From positions 1 through 32,930 of the forward strand of contig USPT01000001.1 of assembly GCA_900556705.1 (NCBI GenBank): 32,930 nt of DNA. The letters are read 5' to 3'. The translations under genes and the position numbers were made by a program. This DNA comes from an uncultured Collinsella sp. GTDB lineage: Bacteria > Actinomycetota > Coriobacteriia > Coriobacteriales > Coriobacteriaceae. This document shows, piece by piece, positions 16,293 to 23,437 of this stretch (position 1 is its first letter; each line of letters opens with the position of its first letter). The notes beneath the pieces were generated by a model, which was not told where the DNA came from, searched no databases, and saw only the letters and a list, made by a program, of their open reading frames with translations.

Positions 16293-17667
16293 GCCGTCTC
16301 CTCTCTGCGAACGACGCTGCGGCAGACGCGAACGCGCGCGCAACGTCGGGGTTCGCAGGATAGTACACATGCGGGAAGCCCGCAACCAGGGACGGGGTGG
16401 TCGTCATGCACGGCCAGCCCTTGTCGCGCCGGGGCTTCTGCGCCCAGAAGTCGCCGCCCGGGCAGGTGGACTGCCAGTAGTGGAACTCGTGCGCGCGGAT
16501 GCGTGTGCCGCGCGGCCCGTAGAGCCCGTCGCGTTGAGAAGTGAGCTCCACGTACCCGAAATGGGACAGCCTTCCCCCGTTCTCGCTTACGCCCTCAAGG
16601 GCGCCCGCAACAGGCCAGCGCCGCCCCTCGCTATCGGCGATTTCGCGCTGCAGATACAGAAACCCACCGCATTCGGCGACCGTCGGCATGCCAGATTCCA
16701 CCGCGCGCCGCACCGCCTCGCGCATCGGCGCGTTCTCGGAGAGCTGCCGCGCATGGAGCTCCGGGTAGCCGCCCCCCAGATAGAGGGCGCTTGTCCCCCG
16801 GGGCAACTCGCTATCACACAGGGGGCTGAAAAAGGCCAGCTCGCAACCCAGGTCCTCGAGCGCGCGCAGGTTCTCCTCGTAGTAAAACGAGAACGCCTCG
16901 TCACGCGCGACGGCGACGATGGGCCGCGCTCCCGCGATCGGCTCCAACCGATAAGGTTCCTCGCAGATATCGGGTGCCGTCGCCGCTATTTCAAGCAAGC
17001 GGTCGACGTTGACGCTCTTTTCCACCAGCTCGGCCATCTTGTCGATGCGCGCGGAGAGCTGCTTGACTTCGTCGGCGGTCACAAGCCCCAGATGCCGGCT
17101 TTCGAGCGAGAACGCCTCGTCGGCGGGAATATTACCCAAAACCGCGACGCCCGTGTGCTTCTCGATCGCAGGCGCCGCGTAGGCGCAGGCAGCGGCGCTC
17201 GTCTTGTTCAGCACGACGCCGCGCACGTTCGCACAAGGCAGGAACTCGGCGATGCCGCGGATTACGGCGGCGAGCGATAAAGACGCCCCGCGCCCGTTCA
17301 CCACTAAAACGACCGGCGTTTCCGTGTCGCGCGCAACCTGGTAGCTGCTCGCGTCGGCCACGCCGGGCGCCATGCCGTCGTAGAAGCCCATGACCCCCTC
17401 GAGCACCGCGACATCCGCGCCCGCGGCGCCGCGTGCGAGCAGGGCGCGCAGCGTCGGGGCGTCGGTGAAGAAGCCGTCTAAGTTGCCCGAGCGCGCACCC
17501 ACGACGCGGCGATGAAAGAGCGGGTCAATGTAGTCGGGGCCGCATTTGAAGGCCGCGCATGCAAGGCCGCGGCGCGCGAACGCGCGCAGGAGCGCGCACG
17601 TTACGACCGTCTTGCCGCTCCCACTCGAGGGCGCAGCGACCATGAAGCGCGGGATGGACGTGCTCAC
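16285..17667 (-). CDS. cbiA: Cobyrinate a,c-diamide synthase (glutamine-hydrolysing)
   Basis: Amidates the a and c acetate side chains using glutamine and ATP. The 460-residue protein matches the family length. The N-terminal P-loop domain has VAAPSSGSGKTVVTCALLRA and FKCGPDYIDPLFH. The C-terminal glutamine amidotransferase domain has ALYLGGGYPELHA, the nucleophile in VAECGGFLYLQ and the histidine in HEFHYW. The GTG at 17667 is chosen because it overlaps the cbiET stop by four bases (GTGA) and has GGGGAAGG nine bases upstream; longer in-frame readings run back into cbiET. Confidence 0.94.
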   Translation of the reverse strand: MSTSIPRFMVAAPSSGSGKTVVTCALLRAFARRGLACAAFKCGPDYIDPLFHRRVVGARSGNLDGFFTDAPTLRALLARGAAGADVAVLEGVMGFYDGMAPGVADASSYQVARDTETPVVLVVNGRGASLSLAAVIRGIAEFLPCANVRGVVLNKTSAAACAYAAPAIEKHTGVAVLGNIPADEAFSLESRHLGLVTADEVKQLSARIDKMAELVEKSVNVDRLLEIAATAPDICEEPYRLEPIAGARPIVAVARDEAFSFYYEENLRALEDLGCELAFFSPLCDSELPRGTSALYLGGGYPELHARQLSENAPMREAVRRAVESGMPTVAECGGFLYLQREIADSEGRRWPVAGALEGVSENGGRLSHFGYVELTSQRDGLYGPRGTRIRAHEFHYWQSTCPGGDFWAQKPRRDKGWPCMTTTPSLVAGFPHVYYPANPDVARAFASAAASFAERRRHG

Positions 17668-18911
17668 CGGGCGCCGCCTTCCCCACCTGCACCACGCGCG
17701 CTGACGAGGAACACGGGGTTTTGCGCCTTCATAAGATGGTGCGAGCCTACAGCCTCGGCACGGGCGGCCGACACCTGGCACGCCTCGAACCCCTTAAAGC
17801 GCGAACCCGAGAGGAGCGCGCACGCCTCGGTGAGCGTCTCAACAGTGACGCATGGCACGCACAGGCGAACCTGCGAGTTCTTCTCGAGCGCTGCCTCCAC
17901 GATGGAGGGAAGCTCGCCCGCGCTCCCGCCGACGAACACAGCGTCGGGAACGGGCAGTTTCGCGAGCGCTTCGGGGGCGACACCGGGGACCGCATGCACG
18001 TTGCCGCACCCGAATGCATCCGCGTTCTCTCGGATGAGCCGCACGCCGGCCGCGTTGCGCTCGACCGCCCATACCGACCCCGCTCGCGCGACGAGCGCCG
18101 CCTCGATCGACACGCTCCCCGTGCCGGCTCCGACGTCCCACACGGTGTCGGTAGCGGTAAGGCGCAGCTTCGCGAGCGCGACTGCGCGCACCTCCTGCTT
18201 GGTCATGGGAACGTCGCCGCGGATGAAGAGCTCGTCGGGAATGCCCGAGGAAGCGTACGGCCAGCGGGAACTCGCGGCGCGGGATGCGAACTCGATAAGC
18301 ATCACGTTCAAGTCGTCGAACGTCTGACCTGCGATTTCACTTGCGGTCGCGCAGGTGATGCGCTCGTCGGGGTACGACAGGCGCTCGGCCACCGTCACGC
18401 GCGCATCCCCGAAGCCCGCCTGCACAAGCTCGCCCGAAAGCCGCGAGGGGTCTTCCCCGCCCGACGTGACGAGAAAGAGCTCACCTGCGCGCTCGGCCTC
18501 GGCCACGATGTCGCACGCCACGCCGTGAGCGCTCGCGAAGCGCCAATCCTGCCATGGACGCGCGAGGCGCGCGGCGAGATAAGACGCTGAGCTTATGCCG
18601 GGAACGACGCGCACGTCCACCTGCGCGTCGCCGGAGAGCGCCTCCACCAGGCGGCGCGCGCCGCTGAACAGCCCCACATCGCCCGTCATCACGACCACGG
18701 CGCGCCGCCACGACGCCGCATCGGTGAGCGCGGCGACGATGTCCGCCGTCTTCACGAGCTCGCATCTCACCACGTCGGGCGGCACGTCGATGCCGGCAAG
18801 CGCGCGATGAGCGCCGATGACCACGTCGGCGAAGTCGATAGCGTCGAGCGCCGCGCGCGAGAGCAAGTCGGGGTTTCCGGGCCCCGCCCCGATGATCGTT
18901 ACCTTTCGCAT
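17664..18911 (-). CDS. cbiET: Bifunctional cobalt-precorrin-7 C5-methyltransferase / cobalt-precorrin-6B C15-methyltransferase (decarboxylating), CbiE-CbiT fusion
   Basis: Methylates C5 and C15 and removes the C12 acetate carboxyl. Of 415 residues, the first ~200 are CbiE, a class III tetrapyrrole methylase: IIGAGPGNPDLLSRAAL at the N-terminus, VVVMTGDVGLFSGARRL and VRVVPGISSASYLAARL. The last ~200 are CbiT, a class I SAM methyltransferase beginning near GIPDELFIRGDVPMTKQEVRA, with the SAM motif VWDVGAGTGSVSIEAAL and VFVGGSAGELPSIVEAAL. The fusion corresponds to CobL of the aerobic pathway and is common in anaerobes. ATG 18911 lies 13 bases inside the cbiH end. Confidence 0.95.
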   Translation of the reverse strand: MRKVTIIGAGPGNPDLLSRAALDAIDFADVVIGAHRALAGIDVPPDVVRCELVKTADIVAALTDAASWRRAVVVMTGDVGLFSGARRLVEALSGDAQVDVRVVPGISSASYLAARLARPWQDWRFASAHGVACDIVAEAERAGELFLVTSGGEDPSRLSGELVQAGFGDARVTVAERLSYPDERITCATASEIAGQTFDDLNVMLIEFASRAASSRWPYASSGIPDELFIRGDVPMTKQEVRAVALAKLRLTATDTVWDVGAGTGSVSIEAALVARAGSVWAVERNAAGVRLIRENADAFGCGNVHAVPGVAPEALAKLPVPDAVFVGGSAGELPSIVEAALEKNSQVRLCVPCVTVETLTEACALLSGSRFKGFEACQVSAARAEAVGSHHLMKAQNPVFLVSARGAGGEGGAR

Positions 18912-19642
18912 GGAATCTCCCGATACCCGCGCGGCGTGACCATACGGCCGCCTACGAGCTTCGTGTTCGCGTTGCCGACGAACACGGTGGTGAACATGTC
19001 GGCGTCGATCTCCCCCAGCTCAGAGAGCCTACACATGCCCGACTGCTGCCCCTCGCGCCCGATGTTGCGTACCCAGCCGCAGAGCGTGTCGGGGGCCTTC
19101 CATTCGAGCATAATCTTCGCCGCGCGTGAGAGCCTGTCGGCGCGCTTTCTGCTGCGCGGGTTGTACAAACAGATGCAGAAGTCGGCGCTCGCCACGGCGG
19201 CGAGCCTGCGCTCGATGACCTCCCATGGCGTGAGCAGGTCGGAGAGCGACACGACCGCGAAGTCGTGGGCAAGCGGGGCGCCGAGCACCGCCGACCCGCT
19301 CTGAGCCGCGGTGGCCCCGGCGATAACTTCCACGTCTACATCGGGGTAGTCCTCCGCAAGCTCCAGCACGGGGCTCGCCATGCCGTACACGCCCGCGTCA
19401 CCGCTGCACACAAGCGCCACGGCTTCTCCGCTCTGCGCGCGCGAAAGCGCCAGGCGGCACCGTTCGACCTCGTGCATCATCGGCGTCGCGAGATGCGCCG
19501 CGTCGGGCACGGCGGCGAGCGCGAGCTCCACGTATTTCGTGTACCCCACAACGATGTCCGCCGCCTCGAGCGCGCGCCGGGCCGCAATCGTCATGCCGTC
19601 GGGGCCGCCCGGGCCGATCCCCACCACGAAGAGCTTTCCCAT
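18899..19642 (-). CDS. cbiH: Cobalt-factor III C17-methyltransferase (ring contraction)
   Basis: Methylates C17 and drives ring contraction, giving cobalt-precorrin-4. The 247-residue protein is a class III methylase: LFVVGIGPGGPDGMTIAARRAL (ends given) at the N-terminus, VALVCSGDAGVYGMASPVLEL, VEVIAGATAAQSGSAVLGAPL and CLYNPRSRKRADRL. The last two blocks separate CbiH/CobJ from other corrin methylases. The ATG at 19642 is preferred over the adjacent GTG at 19645 because AAGGAG sits five bases before it and it forms a TGATG junction with cbiG. Confidence 0.94.
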   Translation of the reverse strand: MGKLFVVGIGPGGPDGMTIAARRALEAADIVVGYTKYVELALAAVPDAAHLATPMMHEVERCRLALSRAQSGEAVALVCSGDAGVYGMASPVLELAEDYPDVDVEVIAGATAAQSGSAVLGAPLAHDFAVVSLSDLLTPWEVIERRLAAVASADFCICLYNPRSRKRADRLSRAAKIMLEWKAPDTLCGWVRNIGREGQQSGMCRLSELGEIDADMFTTVFVGNANTKLVGGRMVTPRGYREIPCER

Positions 19643-20775
19643 CACCGCTCCTTAAACGAAAGTTCGATAGTTACCTTGGAAAACGCGACGGTCACGCCGC
19701 TGTGAGCGAGCTTCGGGAAGATAAGTTTGCCCCCGTCCGCGAGCGCCGCGCGCTCGCACACGTTGTCGACCCCCACCGTCGCGCGCACGAAATCAGATGG
19801 CGAAACGCTGCCATCGACTTGCGACAACTCATCTGCGGAATACGTCACAAGCGGAATATTGCGCGCGCGGCAGAAGGCGAGCAGACCCTCCTCGTGCGCC
19901 TTCACGTCGATCGTCGCCGCCTCGCGCACGGCCGAAGGCGAGATGCCCGCCTGCCCGCACGCGAGAAGAAACGCCTCCCCGATCGCTTCGGCGCACGCAC
20001 CGCGACGGCACCCTATGCCCGCAACGATACAGGGCACGACAAGGCGAAGCGGCTCGGGCGCAGGCGCCTGCGCCCGCATGCCTGCCGGCATCCCCGTCTC
20101 ACCGGCGGGCACGACCTCGTCCGTTGTCTCCGCCGCGCGAACGAACGCGCCTGCATTCGCGCCAGCGAACGGCGACACGACGATATCGGCCCGAGCGCGG
20201 TCGGACGCAATGTCTACCCCCTCAGGCGGCTGTCCCGAAATCGGCATGTCGGAATAGAGTGCCACGCGCCCGCCCGAAAGCAGCCGCGCCGACACTCGCT
20301 TGATGGCCTCGGGATTCGAAACGGCGAGCCCCGCACAGCGCGCCCACGTATCCACCGCCCACACGCCGCGGACGTCGGTCGCCGTGGTGATGACGGGGAT
20401 GGCCCCTACCGCGCGGGCCACAGTTTGCGCAAGCTCGTTCGCACCGCCCAAATGCCCCGACAAAAGCGGGACGGCAAAGCGCCCCGCCTCGTCAATCACC
20501 ACAACCGCGGAATCGGTTGCCTTCGAAGCGACATGCGGCGCGATCGCCCGCACGGCGATGCCCGCCGCGCCCACGAACAGAAGCGCGTCCGACGCTTCCC
20601 ACGCGAGCGCCGTCCATGCGCGCAGGTCGGCCTTCCCCTCGCCGAACCCGCGCGAAACGGAAACGTCCCAGCCAGGGTCATCTTCACCTGTCTGCGCGCA
20701 ATCGGAAAGCGCGCGTGCAGTGCGCTCCGCCAACGCATACCCCCTCTCAGTGAACGCTATGCAGGAAATCCTCAT
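19642..20775 (-). CDS. cbiG: Cobalt-precorrin-5A hydrolase
   Basis: Opens the delta-lactone of cobalt-precorrin-5A, releasing acetaldehyde (the C2 unit), a step specific to the anaerobic pathway. Of 377 residues, the N-terminal part has GAAGIAVRAIAPHVASKATDSAVVVIDEAGRFAVPLLSGHLGGANELA (ends given). The central linker has ITTATDVRGVWAVDTWA. The C-terminal CobE-like part has CIVAGIGCRRGACAEAIGEAF. All are diagnostic of CbiG. It starts directly after the cbiL remnant stop (TAGATG) with no gap. Confidence 0.94.
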   Translation of the reverse strand: MRISCIAFTERGYALAERTARALSDCAQTGEDDPGWDVSVSRGFGEGKADLRAWTALAWEASDALLFVGAAGIAVRAIAPHVASKATDSAVVVIDEAGRFAVPLLSGHLGGANELAQTVARAVGAIPVITTATDVRGVWAVDTWARCAGLAVSNPEAIKRVSARLLSGGRVALYSDMPISGQPPEGVDIASDRARADIVVSPFAGANAGAFVRAAETTDEVVPAGETGMPAGMRAQAPAPEPLRLVVPCIVAGIGCRRGACAEAIGEAFLLACGQAGISPSAVREAATIDVKAHEEGLLAFCRARNIPLVTYSADELSQVDGSVSPSDFVRATVGVDNVCERAALADGGKLIFPKLAHSGVTVAFSKVTIELSFKER

Positions 20776-21009
20776 CTAGCGCACCACCATCGTCGAGAAG
20801 TAGCTGCCCCGATCGGGCACATCGTCAAGCGAGCGGTACACGCGCTCGCCCGGAAGCCCACAGTCCTCTACGAGCTCGGCACCGTCAAAGGCGCCCTCCT
20901 CGCGAAGAATGCGCTTCGTGTCCGCAAGCGAGCGGCGCGCCTTCATGACCACCTTCGTCCCCGGCCAGCCGATTGCGCGGCCCACCTCGTACAGCACGCC
21001 TTTACTCAT
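20776..21009 (-). pseudogene. cbiL: cbiL remnant: internally deleted cobalt-factor II C20-methyltransferase
   Basis: An intact CbiL (about 230 residues) methylates C20 before CbiH acts. Here only 77 codons remain. The first ten residues (MSKGVLYEVG) resemble the start of a CbiL. From about residue 18 (GTKVVMKARRSLADTKRILR) to the end (VEDCGLPGERVYRSL, SYFSTMVVR) the match is to the C-terminal third of CbiL/CobI. The SAM-binding GxGPGDP loop and the middle of the fold, about 150 residues, are missing. Both edges are normal: the ATG overlaps the cbiD stop by eight bases and the TAG abuts the cbiG ATG. That suggests a clean in-frame internal deletion without polar effect. No other cbiL is present in this window. 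A small protein of new function is possible but less likely; an assembly collapse is another alternative. Confidence 0.75.
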
Positions 21010-22186
21010 ACGTCGCCCCCAATACCCCGATAACTGCATCGGCGCCCGACGTGCGGAAAAGCTCGCGGCGCTCGGCGTCGAACACGACCGCGGCGATGTC
21101 GCATGCGCCCGCCGCGCGGCGGCGCAACCTGTCCTCGATTGCCGCAGCGAGCGAGGCGCACGCAGCGTCCCCCACGCCGGCGGCCTCGATTACCTCGAGT
21201 GCCGCCGTGGTCGTGACGGACGTCATGATCTCGCGCACGGTCTTCGCGCCCGCGCCGGCCATGGCCGCGTGGGCGGCCAGAATCTCCGCGCGGCAGTCGG
21301 CGGTACGCGAATGGGTGTCCATGATACCGCCCGCGACCTTCACCAACTTGCCGATGTGTCCCACAAGAAGGACATTGGTAAATCCCTCGCGAATGCAGCA
21401 ATCAATCGCATCGCCCACAAAGTTGGAGATGAAGACCACCGGCGCACCGTTTAGGTGGAAATGCCCTGAGATGAACTGCGCGCCGTAGTTGCCGGGCGTG
21501 AGCACGACTCCGCACCGCCCCATAGCCGCATGCTGCCGGATCTCGAGCTCGATACTGTCGCGCAAGGCAGCGAGGCTGCGCGGCTCGACGATGCCCGTCG
21601 TGCCCAGGATGGAGATGCCGTCCTTTATCCCCAGGTGCGGGTTGAAGGTCTTTTCGGCAAGGGCAACACCCTCGGGTACCGAAATTGTCACAGCAATATC
21701 TCCAGAAAAGCCGTGCACGGCGCACACCTCGCGCACCGCCGAAGTGATCATCGCGCGCGGCGTCGCGTTGATGGCGGCCGCCCCCACCGGCTGCTCGAGC
21801 CCGGGCAACGTCACGCGCCCCACGCCCACGCCGCCGTCGACGGAAACTTCCGATTCGTGCGCGGGTACGTCCTTGCTGCCCGCAGCGCCCGTGCCCGACC
21901 CCGCATGTTCCACGCGCGCGTACACGAGCACGCCGTCGGTCACATCGGCATCGTCGCCTGCGTCCTTTCGCACGGCACACTGGGCGCACCCCTCGCCGAT
22001 GCATGCGTCGACCACGTTCGCCTCGACGGGCAGCCCGCCGGGGGTGACGATCGACACGAGGCCGACGGGCTTTCGTGACAAGAGCATCTCGCAGGCCGCC
22101 TTCGCCGCGAGCGCGGCGCAGCTCCCCGTGGTGTAGCCGCAGCGCAGGCGGGTCGTCCCGGTATATATGTAGTGCTCGAAGGCCAC
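21002..22186 (-). CDS. cbiD: Cobalt-precorrin-5B C1-methyltransferase
   Basis: Methylates C1 in the anaerobic pathway. The 394-residue protein is slightly longer than typical CbiD (about 365-380). Diagnostic segments are LRCGYTTGSCAALAAKAA near the N-terminus, VSIVTPGGLPVEANV, INATPRAMITSAVREV, LGIKDGISILGTTGIVEPRS (ends given), LTPGNYGAQF and LLVGHIGKLVKVAGGIMDTHS (ends given). The GTG at 22186 is chosen because it lies one base after the cbiF stop and gives an N-terminus just before the conserved block; a longer reading overlaps cbiF extensively. It overlaps the cbiL remnant by eight bases. Confidence 0.94.
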   Translation of the reverse strand: MAFEHYIYTGTTRLRCGYTTGSCAALAAKAACEMLLSRKPVGLVSIVTPGGLPVEANVVDACIGEGCAQCAVRKDAGDDADVTDGVLVYARVEHAGSGTGAAGSKDVPAHESEVSVDGGVGVGRVTLPGLEQPVGAAAINATPRAMITSAVREVCAVHGFSGDIAVTISVPEGVALAEKTFNPHLGIKDGISILGTTGIVEPRSLAALRDSIELEIRQHAAMGRCGVVLTPGNYGAQFISGHFHLNGAPVVFISNFVGDAIDCCIREGFTNVLLVGHIGKLVKVAGGIMDTHSRTADCRAEILAAHAAMAGAGAKTVREIMTSVTTTAALEVIEAAGVGDAACASLAAAIEDRLRRRAAGACDIAAVVFDAERRELFRTSGADAVIGVLGATYE

Positions 22187-22187
22187 G

Positions 22188-22979
22188 CTAGCTGCTCGCC
22201 TTCCGATACCCCGTGGAAAACGAAGGGTCGTAAAGCTTGCTGCGCTCGTACGACTCCGCTTGCGCGCCGTTGTGTGCAAGCCTGCCGCGAGCTCCGAGCA
22301 CGCGGCCCACCACCACGAGCGCCGTGCGGTCGATGCCCTCTCGCGCGCCCGCATCGGCGAGCGTGCGCACTGTGCATCGCACCACGCGCTCCTCAGGCCA
22401 GGTCGCCTTGTACACGAGCGCCGCCGGCTCATCGGAGCTGCGGCCCGCGGCCAAAAGCTCGGCGGAAAGCTCGGCGAGCATACCCGAGCTCAGGAAGATG
22501 ACCATAGTCGAGCCGCTTTCCGCCATGGTGCGCATGCCCTCGCCCGCGGGCATGGGGGTGCGCCCGGAAAGCCGCGTGATCACGACCGACTGGCTGATTC
22601 CCGGCAGCGTATATTCCTGGCGAAGCGCCGCCGCGGCACCGCAAAAGCTCGACACGCCGGGCACCACCTCGTAGTCCACGCCGCGCGCGTCGAGCGCGTC
22701 CATCTGCTCCTGGATGGCGCCGTACAGGCACGGGTCGCCCGTGTGCAGGCGCACCACTTCCTCGTCCCGCGCATCTGCCGCGCACATCACGTCGAGCACT
22801 TCCTCCAAGGTCATGTGCGCGCTGTCATAGACGATGCAGGATTCCTTGCACTCGGCGAGCAGCTCGGGGTTCACAAGGCTCCCCGCCCAAACGACCACGT
22901 CGGCCGCGCGCAAAAGGCGCGCCCCGCGCAGCGTGATAAGGTCGGCGGCGCCCGAGCCAGCGCCAACGATATGAATCAT
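22188..22979 (-). CDS. cbiF: Cobalt-precorrin-4 C11-methyltransferase
   Basis: Methylates C11 of cobalt-precorrin-4. The 263-residue class III methylase has family blocks IHIVGAGSGAADLITLRGARLL (ends given), VVWAGSLVNPELL, VVRLHTGDPCLYGAIQEQMDAL (ends given), EVVPGVSSFCGAAAAL and TRLSGRTPMPAGEGM. ATG 22979 is preceded by a GGGAAGGGAAGG-type ribosome site. It is the first gene of the 17-gene minus-strand cobalamin operon. The upstream leader reaches back to the divergent promoter region near 23130-23140, and no cobalamin riboswitch is recognisable in this leader. Confidence 0.95.
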   Translation of the reverse strand: MIHIVGAGSGAADLITLRGARLLRAADVVVWAGSLVNPELLAECKESCIVYDSAHMTLEEVLDVMCAADARDEEVVRLHTGDPCLYGAIQEQMDALDARGVDYEVVPGVSSFCGAAAALRQEYTLPGISQSVVITRLSGRTPMPAGEGMRTMAESGSTMVIFLSSGMLAELSAELLAAGRSSDEPAALVYKATWPEERVVRCTVRTLADAGAREGIDRTALVVVGRVLGARGRLAHNGAQAESYERSKLYDPSFSTGYRKASS

Positions 22980-23145
22980 CCGAGCCTTCCCTTCCCGTTT
23001 CTCATCGCAACCGTTTACGCTGCCATTCGCGCAGCGGCCAAAACACGGCGCCCGAAGCGGCAATCGGCGCAAATACGCAGGCAGGAGGCGCAATGCCGCC
23101 CGCCCTGGCTTTGACACGTTCAAAAGTGCCCACTATCATAGTAAA
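22980..23145 (-). promoter_or_regulatory. Leader and candidate promoter of the minus-strand cobalamin operon
   Basis: On the minus strand a -10-like TATGAT lies at 23140-23135, inside the palindrome ACTATCATAGT (23133-23143), so it overlaps the -10 of the divergent promoter. No good -35 is found at normal spacing. The implied leader of about 150 bases has a small hairpin, CGCTGC/GCAGCG (23018-23036). It lacks the cobalamin riboswitch core sequences. Promoter strength and control cannot be judged. Confidence 0.3.
23111..23139 (+). promoter_or_regulatory. Sigma-70-like promoter of the cbiK-transport operon
   Basis: Perfect -35 TTGACA at 23111-23116, a 17-base spacer and -10 TATCAT at 23134-23139 (5 of 6 consensus positions). 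Transcription would begin near 23146, upstream of the riboswitch. The -10 is embedded in an 11-bp palindrome shared with the opposite strand's candidate promoter. Confidence 0.8.
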
Positions 23146-23189
23146 AGATTCGGCAACGAGCATATGACAATCGGATAAAAGGAAATGAC

Positions 23190-23320
23190 CGGCGCGGCGC
23201 CCGCACAGCCCGCGCTGGCTTGCGGAGGGAACCAGGTGGGAATCCTGGGCAAGGGACATTACTGTATAGGACGCGCGGGCGAACCGCCTCGCGCCCCAAG
23301 CCAGACTGCTTCGCCTTTTC
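23190..23320 (+). promoter_or_regulatory. Cobalamin (adenosylcobalamin) riboswitch aptamer
   Basis: Core signatures of the cobalamin riboswitch are present in order: AGGGAACCAGGTGGGAATCC (23225-23244), the ACTGT box (23260-23264) and GCCAGACTGC (23300-23309). The strand CTGGCTT (23215-23221) can pair with AAGCCAG (23298-23304), forming the stem that encloses the core. It lies between the +1 region and cbiK and should repress the cbiK-lipoprotein-importer operon when the coenzyme is abundant. The outer boundaries are approximate. Confidence 0.88.
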
Positions 23321-23322
23321 CT

Positions 23323-23437
23323 CACGGCATCGCCGTGGCGTTAGCTCCTTGTGAACCCCGAGGGGTGCGCTTTTCTTTCGCTTGTGCCGACAAGCAACTG
23401 TCGCCGGGGGACCGGCAAACCGAGGAAAGGAAAAACC
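23323..23437 (+). promoter_or_regulatory. Expression platform between riboswitch and cbiK
   Basis: Several small hairpins follow the aptamer: CACGGC/GCCGTG (23323-23337), GCTTGT/ACAAGC (23380-23395) and GCCGG/CCGGC (23403-23416). The pyrimidine run TTTTCTTTC at 23371-23379 is complementary, with one bulge, to GAAAGGAAAA (23425-23434), which contains the cbiK ribosome-binding site. This suggests control of translation initiation by sequestration. A short ACCC/GGGT hairpin just before that pyrimidine run could instead act as a terminator. Confidence 0.45.

Noticed and set aside
22980..23160. Possible second cobalamin riboswitch in the minus-strand cob operon leader (AAAGCCAGGG near 23110-23100)
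   Set aside because: Only a GCCAGG-like fragment is present; the GGTG/AATCC core and the ACTGT box are absent upstream on that strand.
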